In this document: positions 25,215 through 37,200 of the stretch, one piece after another
Layout of the letters: each line of letters begins with the position of its first letter
Position numbering within the stretch: the first letter of the stretch is position 1
Assembly (NCBI RefSeq): GCF_030052815.1
Contig: NC_079496.1
Location: forward strand, 39,705,593 to 39,769,592
Direction of reading: 5' to 3'
Source: Hevea brasiliensis
Taxonomy: Eukaryota > Streptophyta > Magnoliopsida > Malpighiales > Euphorbiaceae
Length of the DNA: 64,000 bases
Notes under the pieces: generated by a model
What the model saw: the letters and a program-made list of their open reading frames with translations, nothing else
Told to the model about the DNA's origin: nothing
The model's database searches: none
Translations under genes and position numbers: made by a program

Positions 25215-25850
25215 AAAATTGACCAAATTTTGCACTAAAGGTGCAATCTGTCCAGCATTGGTAAATTGACCATATCTTGGTCTACACAACTCAGAATGAC
25301 CTGAAATTTTGCCCCGCGTGCAATAAGACATAGACCTACAAGTTTGTAGTTTGGACCAAAACCCAAAAACTGAGGGAACTAGGTCGTCCGGCTAGGTCAA
25401 AATAGTACACCGAAATCCGATAAATTGCAATAAAATGCAATACACTTGGAAATAAAATTGGTAACATATACCAACACTAAAGGGCTATAAAATGTGACAT
25501 ATTGGTAACATTAGAATTGACTCACGTAGAGTGCATCAAGGGTCAACATTATAGGTTGACTAATGAAATGAATTGAAGGGAATAGTACCAAGAAAAATAG
25601 GACTTGAAGCTAGACAAATCTAGCACATGGAAATTGAGAAATTGACCAAATTTTGCACCAAATGTGCAATCTGTCCAGCTTTAGTAAATTGACTATATCT
25701 TGGTCTATACAACTCATAATGACCTGAAATTTTGCCCCGAGTGAAATAAAACATAGAGCTACAATTTTGCTTCTTTGACCAGAAGCTAAAAACCAAGGAA
25801 AATAGGACTTTAAGCTAGACCAATCTAGCACACTAAAATTGCAAATTGGT
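25215..25850 (+). repeat. Internal duplication in solo LTR I
   Basis: About 215 bp starting AATTGACCAAATTTTGCAC (25215) recurs near 25630, offset about 420 bp, with many substitutions. Both copies contain the TATATCTTGGTCTA and TGACCTGAAATTTTGCCCC blocks. Confidence 0.7.
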
Positions 25851-26644
25851 AATTACATAAAATGATGCTTGAAGTGATTTGGCAATGAATGCCAACTTGT
25901 GAAAAGGGTAAATTGCATTATATTGACAACATATTGAATTGTAAATTGTGACATGTTGATGCTAGAATCAACCTATCCATGATGCATAAAAAGGTCAATA
26001 ATTTTATTGACCAGTGAAAGGCATAAAGATGTATAAACCCTATGAATAAAGAATTAAATATGTAACATTGTAATATGCCCTAATTTGCCTAGTTGACTAG
26101 TTTGGATAGATTGATATGCTAATAGAATTCTGACAGCTGTTCTGTAAATGACTTTACATCATATTGTGTTTTATGGCTTATTATGCCATACAATGATTTT
26201 AATAGCCTATGGCTATACAGATTTTGCTATTATACTCGGCTTAATGCCTGATTGATTATATGGCTTTTTAGCCACACTGTTTGCACACCGGGAGATACTT
26301 TGTGACCGATGGTGTGACGGCCCGAGGTACTAGGTACCCAGTGATAGTATATTCGTTTATCCAGTCTGGTCAGTGTATAGGCTACATGGGCAGTCAATTA
26401 AAATATTATTAAATTTAGGCAGTTAAGTTAAGTTAAGTATACGAAAATTTCAGTACAATTAAATTAAGTATTGAATGAAATGAGTAAAAGAGATTAGCAA
26501 CAGAAACATAGCAAAGATACAATTTGCAGAACCTTAGAGACTTAAAATACAATACAGTTAGAATAATTGATTCCTGGATATCCGAATTATGAGTTATTTC
26601 TTTCTTTATTTGTATATATTATTTCTTGTTATACTATTGCACCA

Positions 26645-26690
26645 CTAAGCAGAAATGCTTAGCGCGATGGAATTGCATCCTCACGCAGGT
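26645..26690 (+). other. Conserved LTR stem-loop 2, copy in I
   Basis: CTAAGCA, loop GAAA, TGCTTAG (perfect 7-bp stem with a GNRA-type loop), then a GCGATG-containing block ending CACGCAGGTA. The arms differ from those in A and C but remain complementary. It is about 600 bp before the LTR end. Confidence 0.7.
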
Positions 26691-27277
26691 ACTGAAGGTA
26701 AAACTAGTAGACCGTCGACTGAAATTTTTGGAGTCCAGATCTGCAGAAGTGTCAGAAGAGTTCAAAATTGTCACCTCCTCAGCAATGCATGTAGATAGGG
26801 CTCATAATTATACATGTTATGTATTTTGTTCATTCTAAGTATATTATAATTTCATTTGTATATCCTGTACTTGACAAATTTATGGACTTAATTGGAAAAT
26901 GATATAAGTTAATGAGATGTAAGAATTCTGATGTCTGAATTGATTGTCTAATTGAGTTTAAGAAATTTTGAGATACTGATGAGATATTATTGAGATAAAT
27001 TGAGCTATGAATTTGAATATGTTGTGAATTGTCTTTGGCAGGTTCAGAAGAACTGTTAGTCCAAATTACAGCTGACACTTTGTCAGATTATCGTTAAAAT
27101 TTTTGAAATTTCCAAATTAGTTAGATTTTCATAAAAGTAAAAATAGCCTAAACCTTGAAGAAAGTTTTTGAATAAATAAATCAAGAATTGTAATGAAATC
27201 AGATAAGATCAGGTGCTATGGCACTCCGTGTAACACACTTTGCTTGGCTACACTATAGACGGGTGAGGGGTGTTACA

Positions 27278-27282
27278 GCTTT
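27278..27282 (+). repeat. Target-site duplication of I, right copy (GCTTT)
   Basis: Matches 23316-23320 exactly. Confidence 0.9.
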
Positions 27283-27680
27283 TACTAGCAAATTTATTTG
27301 GAGAAATGAGTTATGAATAATTTTTTATTGTTTTGATTTTGGGAATATTATTTGGAAATTATTGTGTTGCCAACTTTGCAAATGGAAATTTTGAGATAAA
27401 ATGTGATTTGTGGTTTGTATGAAATATTGTGATTTGAAATTGTTTTGATTCACACTTGGCATGACACTGTTATTATATTCCTCCCTCTTTGACTTATCAG
27501 TCTGGGGTGAGTGTGATTATGTTCCTCCCTCTTTGACTTGCCAGTCTGAGGTGAGTGTGGAAGAGTACTCATTATTTAGCTAGCTTTCTCACTCATTGAT
27601 TTCGATTATTGGGGTGAGTGTGTCTTGTCATGGTGTACAACACGGCATGTGCTGAAAAATTGTGTCATGGCCTAAATTGT

Positions 27681-27865
27681 GTTATTGATTGGCAAAACTG
27701 TATTATTCAGTTATTTGATCAAATGGTGTTATTGGCTGGCAACACTGTATTATCCAGTTATTTGATCAAATTGTGTTATTGATTGGCAACACTGTATTAT
27801 TCAGTTATTTGATCAAATTGTGTTATTGATTGGCAAAACTGCATTATTCAGTTATTTGATCAAAT
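27681..27865 (+). repeat. 47-bp minisatellite, 4 copies (A 5' LTR)
   Basis: Starts at 27681, 27728, 27775 and 27822, an exact 47-bp period. The unit reads GTTATTGATTGGCAA..., then TTCAGTTATTTGATCAAAT. Confidence 0.9.
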
Positions 27866-27974
27866 TTGTGTTATATGAACTTTGTAATTTGTGAAATGGA
27901 ATTGTGAATTATTTGATTTGTGAATTGTCAATAAAAGATTTATATATCGCATTTCAAATTGTTATTGTGCACCA

Positions 27975-28016
27975 CTGAGTAAATTTTACTCAGCGATAGC
28001 TTTTCATTGCTATCGC
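27975..28016 (+). other. Conserved LTR stem-loop 2, copy in A 5' LTR
   Basis: CTGAGTAAA-T-TTTACTCAG (27975-27993), then GCGATAGC, loop TTTTCATT, GCTATCGC (27993-28016), followed by CAGGTAGAC. Both stems are perfect. Confidence 0.75.
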
Positions 28017-28642
28017 AGGTAGACAAACTGACAGGGCAGTAGACTAGGCTGCTAATGCTATATTGAGAGTTCATCGAGTAAATTGAGTATACAATATTTT
28101 GTATTATATTGTAATGTATGTTCACTATATGTATATAGTGTTCTTGGTTTTGAGCAGTTGTAAATTTAAAATTGTACATTGAAGTTGTAAAATAAGTTGT
28201 AAATTATTTTGGCTTATAAAATTTGTAATATATTTCAATTATCTCAGCCTTTGCAAATACTGAAAAATTATTGTAGATTTGAGTTGAGAAACATATTGAG
28301 TTGATTAAATGTTGGAGTTTGAGATTGAGAAATATATTTGAAGTGCTTTTTACAGGTTTTTGAAGAGCTTTTTTATTCCAAAATACAGATGGCACTCTGC
28401 CAAAATTTTTACAGAAATTACCAATAATCCAAATGTGTTAGCTGTTTCACTTCAGTTCAAAAAAAGAAAAAAAATTTTAACACCTGTAAATAGCGCTCAC
28501 CACTGTAAAAAGAAGTAAGAAAAGTTTTAAAATCTCCTGTAGTGTATTTAATGGGTTATCAGTAGACGAAGTTGGTAATTCATTAGGTAAAGTACGGGAA
28601 CATGTTATGCCTTATAGAGGGGTTGGGTGTGACATATTTTAG

Positions 28643-28654
28643 TGGTATCAGAGT
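28643..28654 (+). other. Primer binding site of A
   Basis: TGGTATCAGAGT, initiator-tRNA-Met type with the last base changed, eight bases after the LTR end. Confidence 0.85.
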
Positions 28655-28768
28655 AAGTTTTTAAATTCTGTTTTCACCAGTAATTTGATTATTCTTTCTT
28701 CATAGTACAACTACTCAATATCATTGTTTGATACATACAGTACATTACATTATAAATATGCACTAACG

Positions 28769-28798
28769 GGAGAAAATCTCCTTGTGTTATTTGTTCAG
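28769..28798 (+). promoter_or_regulatory. Leader hairpin and acceptor-like AG before A gag
   Basis: GGAGA-AAA-TCTCC stem, then CTTGTGTTATTTGTTCAG ending at 28798, 25 bases before the gag ATG. It is conserved in C and D. Confidence 0.4.
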
Positions 28799-28823
28799 GA
28801 GGTCTAAGATCCTCGCATTGACT

Positions 28824-30004
28824 ATGGAAGAGGGTGATCATTTAGTCGATCAATCTATAGAGGCTGAGGTACAAAGGGATGTCCCAACCTTACACAATGT
28901 CAGTGGATCAGCCACACCAGCCCCCTCAGTACCACAGTTTCCTGCTTAGTTCACTCAGTAGATAGCTGCAATGTTCCAATAGATGGTTGGTAATGTGCCT
29001 ACTCAAGTCCCACTACAGACACCAGTGGTACAATCACAGTCTTCTGCTAGGCAGTATGATAAATTGATGAAATATGGGGCTACAGAGTTCAAGGGGACAG
29101 TAGATCCTCTAGAGGCAGAATAGTGGTTTTAGAAAGAATGGATAGGGTGTTTAAGAAGCTTCATTGTACAGAGGAGCTCAGATTTGAATATTCAGTATCT
29201 CTGCTACAGGGGGATGCATATGACTGGTGCAAAACCATTCCCCACAGTCTGATAGAACCATCAGTGCTAACATGGAATGATTTTCTATGGGAATTCAGAC
29301 AAAAATATGTCCCTGATGCTTATGTGGAACAGAAGCTGCAAGAGTTCCTAAGTCTGAAACAGGGGAGTAGATCGGTGGCTGAATATGAAAGGGAATTTTC
29401 CTGCCTAAGCCATTATGCAGTAAGTTTACTTGCTACTAGCAGGGAGAGATGTAAGAGGTTTAAAACCGGCTTAAAGCCTAGTATCAGATTACAAGTGGTC
29501 GGATTCAAGCATACTAACTTCTCTGAACTTATTTCTCGAGCACTAGAGTTAGAAAGAATTGAATCTGAAGCAGCCCCTAAGAAAAAGAAATCAGAGAAGA
29601 CAAAAAAAGAGGGAAAGTCAGTAGAACAGAGTTCCAGTGGTGCTACTGGAAAGAGGAAAAACTTTGGGGGACACAACAGAAGTGGTAAGAAGTCTGGTAG
29701 AGATAGATCTTCTGGACAGAAACCACCTCGATCGGATCAGCAAACTCAGCAGAAGCCCAGAAATGCACTGTCAGATCGACTTTATGAAACTTGTGGTAAA
29801 CCACATAGTGGGGTATGTTATAGAGCCATAGGAGCATGTTTTAATTGTGGAGAGACTAGTCATTTTGCTAGGGATTGTGTAAATCCATGTCGTTCTGGAT
29901 CATTTACTGCACCAAAAGGATCAACCCAAGTTTCTACCCCAAAGAGTACACCATCAGTTAGTAGAGGCAGAGGTAAAGGTAGGGGTAGTACACCTAGAAG
30001 TTAG
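28824..30004 (+). pseudogene. gag of element A
   Basis: It starts at ATG 28824 (MEEGDHLVDQS). The first 100 codons carry TAG stops at former Gln codons and one inserted base near 29125. From 29123 a 293-codon frame is open: Gag core (LERMDRVFKKLH, YSVSLLQGDAYDWCKTIP, FLSLKQGSRSVAEYEREF), a Lys/Ser-rich basic stretch, an intact CCHC zinc knuckle (CFNCGETSHFARDC at about residue 240) and a Gly/Arg-rich tail. Gag packages the RNA; the knuckle binds it. This is the best preserved gag in the window, yet probably not translated from its true start. Confidence 0.9.
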
Positions 30005-30240
30005 AGTACTATGAATCAGCCAGAACAGGGTGATGCTTCAGCTGGAGTATACGCTATACGGCAAAGAGAAGAGACTGAGACTTTTGACATTATTGTTGGT
30101 ACTTTCTCAATTAGTAACTAAGATATATATATATATATGTATTGTTTGACCTGGAGTCTGCATACTTTTATGTTAGTGTTAGAACTATATGTTCTGTTGT
30201 TATTCCTTTACAGGGGAATAAATTTTGATGCATTAGTGAT
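30005..30240 (+). pseudogene. Protease scrap of element A
   Basis: YAIRQREETETFDI, then GTFSISN and a stop (TAA), aligned with the protease start of C ([14 protein letters not shown]). Homology continues weakly to about the SPL triplet in another frame. The DPGST active-site segment of C is not preserved. Confidence 0.65.
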
Positions 30241-31155
30241 TAGTCCTTTAATATAAGGATTGTGATAATAAGTGAAATTAATTTTAAAAGAGTTTATCGG
30301 CGAAAGGTATTTTCTAACACACCATAAATTATAAAGCTAAATGGCAAGCCTACTTAATGTAAGGCAAGAGGACGTAAAAGTAAGTTACAATAATAGAATT
30401 GCTCTAGATGAGGGCAAGGATGTCACTGTTAGTAATTATTAATGGATCTTGTAATCAAAATAAGATTCGAATATCAGTAAATTCGAAAAGGATAAAATAT
30501 AGGAAAATTTGATCTATTGGGATGTATCGTAGTAACTATGCAATGTTCTTGATGTTTATACTGTAAGCTGCAGATTACAGTACTGACTTGAGATTATTGT
30601 GTAGATCTACGTACTACTCGATAGTACACCAAGATGAGAATAGTTGCCAACGACATCTGTTTTGGTATAGTTATGCCAGGACATAATTTAATTGTTAGAA
30701 ATAAGTTTGAAAATCCTACTTAGGGATTTAAAATTCAAAAGTTAGAAAATCGAAAGGTTATAGTTTAGTACAAAAGGAAGTAAGTTATAGAATATTAATA
30801 GATAAAAAGAGTTATGGAAGTAGAAATTTGAATAGTTGGTTCAGATATAACAAAGAAATGTTACGAATGTGAGGAAGACTATTGATTAGAATGGTCAGAG
30901 GACCAATGACCAGATAAATCATTCTAACATGACCTCAAGGGTCATTCAAGAAGAAACAAGAACCGAAATATTAGACATCACAATAGTAAGAGAAGATTGG
31001 TGTTATACAAACAAATTAAATGTTGTATTAGATTGTAAAAGTCTTATATAAATTCGAGGGAAAGAAAATTATACGATCATATAGAAAGGAGAAAATAAAC
31101 GTATGACAATTGTAAGATGGCTATTCAGTAAAATTTAGCGGACGAAATTTATTTT
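30241..31155 (+). other. Non-coding block replacing pol in A
   Basis: AT-rich, no gene. The same sequence is present at the same place in B (46986-47525, minus), so it was already in the family before A and B inserted. It contains a perfect hairpin at 30559-30582. Confidence 0.7.
30559..30582 (+). other. Inverted repeat in the pol-replacement block (A)
   Basis: TACTGTAA, loop GCTGCAGA, TTACAGTA. B has the same arms around TCTGCAGC (47288-47311). Confidence 0.6.
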
Positions 31156-31169
31156 AAGGGGGGGAGAAT
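31156..31169 (+). other. Polypurine tract of A
   Basis: AAGGGGGGGAGAA directly before the 3' LTR, the plus-strand primer. Confidence 0.85.
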
Positions 31170-32703
31170 TGTAACACCCCTATATTCTGTAGTGCGTTCT
31201 ACTGTTCCGGTGACCAATGTTGTCCGGACAGCTAGGATGCCTAGAACTACACTTAGATATGGATGAGGAGACATAAAATAACAAAATACAATAAAAGAAA
31301 ATACAAGAAAAACAAAGGAAAAATAATAGTAATGAAATGTAACCAAGTTAAACGAGCCGAGAACCCTAGCGATGGGTGACCGCACCGGGAAGTCGCGGCG
31401 TGGACCGTTTTCTAGCCCTGGACCGCGGGGAATCCTGAAAAATATTTTTAGGACTTAAATAAATGTCTATTGAAGTATAAATATTATTAGAAATATCAAA
31501 GAAAAATTAATTAATTAGTACAAAGAAAAAGTGAGAAATCGAAAAAAGGACAAAACTCGGTGTTACCGAAAAATCAGGAATGCAACCCGAACAGGGGTAT
31601 TGTGGTCATTGGACACCCCGAGTTGTCTTTTGACCTAAATGTCCATTAAAAATAAATGATATTACACTTGGAAAATGTCATGAAAAATTAAATGGGTAGT
31701 ACATAGTTTAAATAGCAAAAATTGGGAGCTTAATGTGGGAATAAGGAAAGTTATGAATAAACAATCATTAAATATCACTTAGTGCTCCACTCACACCTAA
31801 AGAGGACCACTTACTCTTCATTTAGGACAGCAGATTCATCTTCTTCTTCAACCTTGGAGAACCAGACGAAAATGGAAGGATGAAGAACTCCATTGCCGTC
31901 CACCTTGGAGCTCCATGCAAGCTTAATCCAACCATGGAAACTTCAAGCTTCCTTCACTAAAAGTTGTCCATACACCTTGGGCAATAGATAGGCAACAAGA
32001 AGATCAAGTTTTGGTGAAGTTTTGAAGAGTTTCCAAAGTGGTAAGTAGGTATTTGTTATGCTTGCTTCATTAAAGTTTGTGTGGATGTTATGGGTACTTG
32101 AATTGTGAGAAGATTTTTGGAGTTTGATGTTTGAAGGGAGATTTATTTTTTTGGCAGCCATGGAAACTCCTTAAGAACAGTTTATCCATGTATGTAAATG
32201 GTAGATTAAAGTGTTGATGAAGTGTTTATATGTGTAGGAATAAATTGGGTGATGTATACTAAGTATATGTGAATGTATACTTGAATTTGGAAGCTTAGAA
32301 TTTAATAGAGAGAGATGTATGAATCGGCAGCTTGAATTGTGAACCAAAAAATATTGTTTCATGGTTTAGTTTATGGAATATTATTGTTGAATTATGGTAC
32401 TTGTTATGGCAGCTTGTGTATGTGTATAAGGGTTTGAGTTTGGACATGTAAATGAGCTAGGTTACGTGATTGAATTGTGTGTAATTTGGACTTGGTAAAT
32501 TCTGTACTATAAGGTGCATATTGAGTGTGATTAAAAGCTACTAAAATGACCAAAAATGTATTGTGAAATGTGTTTAGGTTATGATACAAAACAAAAATGG
32601 CATGAATGTCTAACTTGGTAAGTGTTAAAAGTGTATTCGGTATGTGATGAAGAGTGTTGCAATAAGACAGTGTGTATTTTGGCCTAGAACCTTAAGTGTG
32701 TGG

Positions 32704-32730
32704 CTTCAATTGTTATGAAACCAATTGGAG
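32704..32730 (+). other. Conserved LTR stem-loop 1, copy in A 3' LTR
   Basis: CTTCAATTGT / CCAATTGGAG: one G-T wobble and one terminal mismatch relative to the 5' LTR copy. Confidence 0.55.
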
Positions 32731-34125
32731 GTGAAACTAGGCACAAAATGTGCCAACTTTCATGAAGGAAGCTTACCAAAATTCTGCTTGTAAGGTAACT
32801 TGAAAAATGACCAAATCCGGATTAGTGCATTTAAGGCTTGAAAATTGACCATTTGGGCAGCAGTTAGTGTTTTGGCCATAACTCACTCAAAACAGGTCCA
32901 ATTGACCTGAAATTTTTACCATGAATAACTGAGACATATATCTACAAGTATTATGAAGACACCAAAGCCCATATATGGCCAGAACTAAGCCAAATAGCTT
33001 GCACAAGTTCAGGTCCAAAAACTGGCCGAACCAAAAGTAACCTAAAAATGACCTAAAGTGACCATTTTGGTACATTCTGACCAGCAATAGTAAAATGACC
33101 ATAACTTGGTCTAGTAAACTCAGAATGACTTGAGATTTTGCCCCGCGTATAATAAGACATAGATCTACAAGTTTATAGTTTTGATCAAAACCGAAAACTG
33201 AGGGAACTAGGTCATCCAGCTTGGTCAAATTAGAATATCGGAATCTGAAAAATTGCAATAAAACGCAATATACATGGAAATGAATTTGGTAACATGTACC
33301 AATACTAAAAGGCTACAAATGTGACATATTGGTAAAATTAGAATCTAATTCACCTAGACTGCATCGAGGGTCAATGTCTTAGGTTAACCAAGGAAATAAT
33401 AGAATTCAAAAAATTAAGCATTATTGTTAGAGACGGTTTAAATGAGTACTGAAACACTTCAAATTGTGTGTTTAAGTTAGCAAAGACTCAGGGAAAGGGA
33501 AGGAAATACTGAGTCAGAGGCAAGAGATAGTTATCAAAGGTTTGTGCACAATAGTTATTTCTTTTGAATTTTTCAATTGAAATAAATTATGATTATTTGT
33601 ATGCTATTGTTTTAAATTGTGTTAGTGCACAATAATTTTGATTTCGCATTTTCTACTTAAAAATTTAATTGAACATTATAGTTTTAAATTGTGTTCGTGC
33701 ACAATACTTTTATATTCACTACTTTTACTAGCGAATTTATTTGGAGAAATGAGTTATGAATAATTTTTGATTGTTTTGGTTTTTGGAAATATTATTTGGA
33801 AATTATTGTGTTGCTAACTTTGCAAATGGAAATTTTGAGATAAAATGTGATTTTGTGGTTTGTATGAAATATTGTGATTTGAAATTGTTTTGATTCACAC
33901 TTGGCATGACACTGTTATTATATTCCTCCCTTTTTGACTTATCAGTCTAGGGTGAGTGTGATTATATTCCTCCCTCTTTGACTTGCCAGTCTGAGGTGAG
34001 TGTGGATGAGTACTCATTATTTAGCTAGCATCCTACCTCATTGATTTCGATTATTGGGGCTAGTGTGTCTTGTCGTGGTGTACAACACGGCATGTGTGGA
34101 AAAATTGTATCATGGCATAAATTGT

Positions 34126-34360
34126 GTTATTGATTGGCAAAACTGTATTATTCAGTTATTTGATCAAATGGTGTTATTGGTTAGCAACACTGTATTATTC
34201 AGTTATTTGATCAAATTGTGTTATTGATTGGTAAAACTGTATTATTCAGTTATTTGATCAAATTGTGTTATTGATTGGCAAAACTGTATTATTCAGTTAT
34301 TTGATCAAATTGTGTTATTGATTGGCAAAACTATATTATTCAGTTTTTTGATCAAATTTA
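34126..34360 (+). repeat. 47-bp minisatellite, 5 copies (A 3' LTR)
   Basis: Same unit as 27681-27865 with one extra copy. Confidence 0.9.
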
Positions 34361-34466
34361 TGTTATATGAACTTTGTAATTTGTGAAATGGAATTATGAA
34401 TTATTTGATTTGTGAATTGTCAATAAAAGATTTATATATCGCATTTCAAATTATTATTGTGCACCA

Positions 34467-34508
34467 CTGAGTAAATTTTACTCAGCGATAGCTTTTCATT
34501 ATTGTCGC
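34467..34508 (+). other. Conserved LTR stem-loop 2, copy in A 3' LTR
   Basis: First stem identical to the 5' LTR; second stem GCGATAGC / ATTGTCGC keeps pairing through G-T wobbles except for the loop-closing pair. Confidence 0.65.
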
Positions 34509-35081
34509 AGTGAAACGGTGTGAGCGGCAGACTAGCCGGTAATCTTTGTATTGAGAGTTCATCGGGTATATTGAGTATACCATATTTTGCATTTTGTATT
34601 GTAATGTATGTTCACTTTGTATGTATCTGATGTTCTTGGTTTTAATGATTGTAAATTTAAAATTGTACATTGAAGTTGTAAAATAAGTTGTAAATTATTT
34701 TGGCTTATAAAATTTGTGATATATTTCAATTATCTCAGCCTTTGAAAATGCTGAAAAATTACTGTGGATTTGAGTTGAGAAACATATTGAGTTCATTAAA
34801 TGTTGGAGTTTGAGATTGAGAAATATATTTGAAGTGCTTTTTACAGGTTTTTGAAGAATTGTTTTATTCCAAAATACAGATGGCACTCTGCCAAAATTTT
34901 TACAGAAATTACCAATAATCCAAATGTGTTAGCTGTTTCACTTTAGTTCAAAAAAAGAAAAAAAATTTTAACACCTGTAAATAGCGCTCACCACTGTAAA
35001 AAGAAGTAAGAAAAGTTTTAAAATCCCTTGTAGTGTATTTAATGGGTTATCAGTAGACGAAGTTGGTAATTCATTAGGTAT

Positions 35082-35086
35082 ACTAC
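35082..35086 (+). repeat. Target-site duplication of H, left copy (ACTAC)
   Basis: ACTAC, repeated exactly at 44530-44534; the empty site is seen in C near 55517. Confidence 0.95.
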
Positions 35087-36424
35087 TGTTAGTAGTATGC
35101 CCTAGAGCATATCATTTAGTATGTATCTTGTATATATTTTTATTAATAAAAGGCATTTCCACTTTTCCGTTTACATAATATATTTATGTGTAATAGAAAA
35201 GGTCCATTGATATTTTGTTAGAAATATTATTCTTAAGTTGTTAAGAATATGAGTGACAATATTTCTAGCACAAAGTATCATAAATAGGTTCACAATCGAG
35301 GATACTTCATAATAAGGACATGACTTATCCAGAAAGATTGTATTCATGTTTGTTCCCAAGTTATTTATATGAGATATAAATAAGATGGAATGGTGAGTCT
35401 CATGCCATATAACAAACATGATAGGCACTTATAAATGATAAGTAGGTCAAAGCAGTGACACTTATGACAAGCACATGGAGTTTACTCTTGTCAATGTTTT
35501 GTCATAAATCATATCGATGCATATAATCTTTAGACTGAGATAGCACAGTTATCTTGTATATAGGTAGTTTGAGTTTGATCTGCTTTCATACTTGTCGTGT
35601 ATGGGTATATGGGCATGTGTTGGCTCCTACTAGTTATATATGGAGGTAGGTGTTGATCAAGATGGAATCTGTTCCTCTAAGTAAATAGAGATAAAATCCT
35701 ATGTTCATTTAATTGTTCTTGATGTTTCAAGTTCTGGCCAGACAGATAGATTTATTGAGAAAGAGTTTCGATGAGAAAAATCTTTTAATCAAGAACTGGA
35801 ATTAAAAGAGAACATAATATTCATAGCAAATGGAGTTTGACATAAACCATGACTCGGCTTGAGTTGGGATTTTGTAAGAGAGATTCTAGTGCATGGTAAC
35901 ATATGATTATAGTTTCATTTAAGGTAAACCTTATTACTAATTGGGTGGCCATGGCATGCAATGCTAGGTGTAAACCATGGTCTATGAGGTTCATAAAATG
36001 ATTTAGAGAAATCATTTATGGTAAGAAAGAGTTGATGATATTAAGAGTTGATATCATGTCTCATTGCCAATTAGTGATGAGCCTAGTAAGTCACACACAT
36101 ACACAAGTTATCACCTATTTAAATATGATTTAATTAATTAATTAAAGAGTTTAATTGATTAATTAAATAGATTTGGTTTGCAATTAAATTGCAAAGTCCC
36201 TAGCATGACTTGAAACCAAATCTAGATTATTGGATGTGTAGTATAAATTAAATTTATATTTAAAGTGTTTAAATATGAATTTAATTGATGAGAAATTAAT
36301 TAATAGAGATTAATTAATTAATTAATTTATATTTGATATAAATTAATTAGAAGAAGAAAATAATTATTTTGGGTTAAGAACTCAAAATTAAGACACAGGG
36401 GCATTTTGGTCATTTCACAGTGTG

Positions 36425-36433
36425 ACACGTGGC
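36425..36433 (+). promoter_or_regulatory. G-box/ABRE-like ACACGTGGC in H LTR
   Basis: ACACGTGGC about 185 bp before the TATA-like site, followed by a CACCAT-GAG-ATGGTG hairpin and ACACATGGC. It is repeated in the 3' LTR at 43772-43780. F and E have the T variant ACATGTGGC. Confidence 0.5.
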
Positions 36434-36614
36434 ACCATGAGATGGTGACACATGGCATAACACATAAGCTTGCCAAATGTTTTTTTAATCATGTAAGATG
36501 ATTAAAATCAAGATTAAATATAGGTTTGACACTTGGCACAATGTGATTGGGTCACTTAAACCTAGAGCTAATCAAAAGGTGACATGTGGCTAGGGTTTAA
36601 TGTGTTAACCTAGC

Positions 36615-36622
36615 TATTTAAG
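36615..36622 (+). promoter_or_regulatory. TATA-like site in H LTR
   Basis: TATTTAAG aligned with TATATAAG of F and TATATAAA of E; weaker than either. Confidence 0.45.
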
Positions 36623-37187
36623 TGTGGTTATGAAAAGAAAACATAACCAGCAGCCTCTCCTCTCATATGTCACGCCACTTTGAGCCTCTCCAGCTATTTC
36701 TCTTCATCTCTCATCAATTCAAAGAGATTAGCCATCAATCTCTTGAATTAAGAACACTAGAAATTGTTTCTAGTGTCCTGTTTACATCTTTAATCTCTTA
36801 AAAGGCAGAACTTGATTTTCTAATTAATAGAAAAAGCTTTAGAAGCTATTCAAGGGCTGCCATAGGTGTTCTTGGTGTGGACAAGCTAGAGGGACAACAT
36901 CTGGTGTCCTGAAGACGAATCTCAAAGGCGCAGACAAGCTGCAGCACATCAAGAGGTTAGTGTAATCGTTCTTGATTTAATCTAGGGTTCTAAAATTAAT
37001 CTGATTAATTTTAAAATCTTAAATGGCAAATACAGATCCAAAAACATATTAAAAGAGTTTTAATATGTTGTTTATCATTGAAATCAAATAGATAAAAATA
37101 AATCTTGCATGGTGCATGTGACCCTAGGTGAAAATTTTTGAATTCAATGGTATAATATTGTGTTTTTCACGCTTCCGTTCCTTCAAT

Positions 37188-37200
37188 TGGTATCAGAGCC
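37188..37200 (+). other. Primer binding site of H
   Basis: TGGTATCAGAGCC, a full match to the plant initiator-tRNA-Met primer site, two bases after the LTR. Confidence 0.95.

Larger units (their letters stand above)
23321..27277 (+). mobile_element. Solo LTR I (3.96 kb) inside A 5' LTR
   Basis: It runs from TGTAACATCCCC to GGGGTGTTACA with identical 5-bp flanks and no internal domain, hence a solo LTR left by LTR-LTR recombination. It shares the first 300 bp and several inner blocks with A's LTR, but its 3' third is diverged: a third Gypsy family. It contains an (AT)12 tract, an internal duplication and a variant of stem-loop 2. No coding sequence. Confidence 0.9.
20749..28634 (+). repeat. 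5' LTR of A, interrupted by solo LTR I
   Basis: TG...CA ends; about 3.92 kb without I. It has a GTAAGT donor-like site (21626-21631), stem-loop 1 (22291-22317), a four-copy 47-bp minisatellite (27681-27865) and stem-loop 2 (27975-28016). Short ORFs inside it, including an antisense MAA... frame, are judged chance. Confidence 0.9.
35087..37185 (+). repeat. 5' LTR of H (2.1 kb)
   Basis: TGTTAGTAGTATGCCC to TTCCTTCA. It is very similar to the 3' LTR except for small changes clustered at CAG/CTG sites. It carries an ABRE/G-box (36425-36433), a TATA-like TATTTAAG (36615-36622) and AG/GTTAGT near 36955. Confidence 0.93.

Noticed and set aside
28624..28660. tRNA gene suggested by TGGTATCAGAG sequences
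   Set aside because: These are only the 12-13-base primer-binding sites beside LTRs; no cloverleaf surrounds them.
20749..31170. CRISPR-like interpretation of the 47-bp repeats
   Set aside because: Repeats are contiguous without unique spacers, in plant retrotransposon LTRs.
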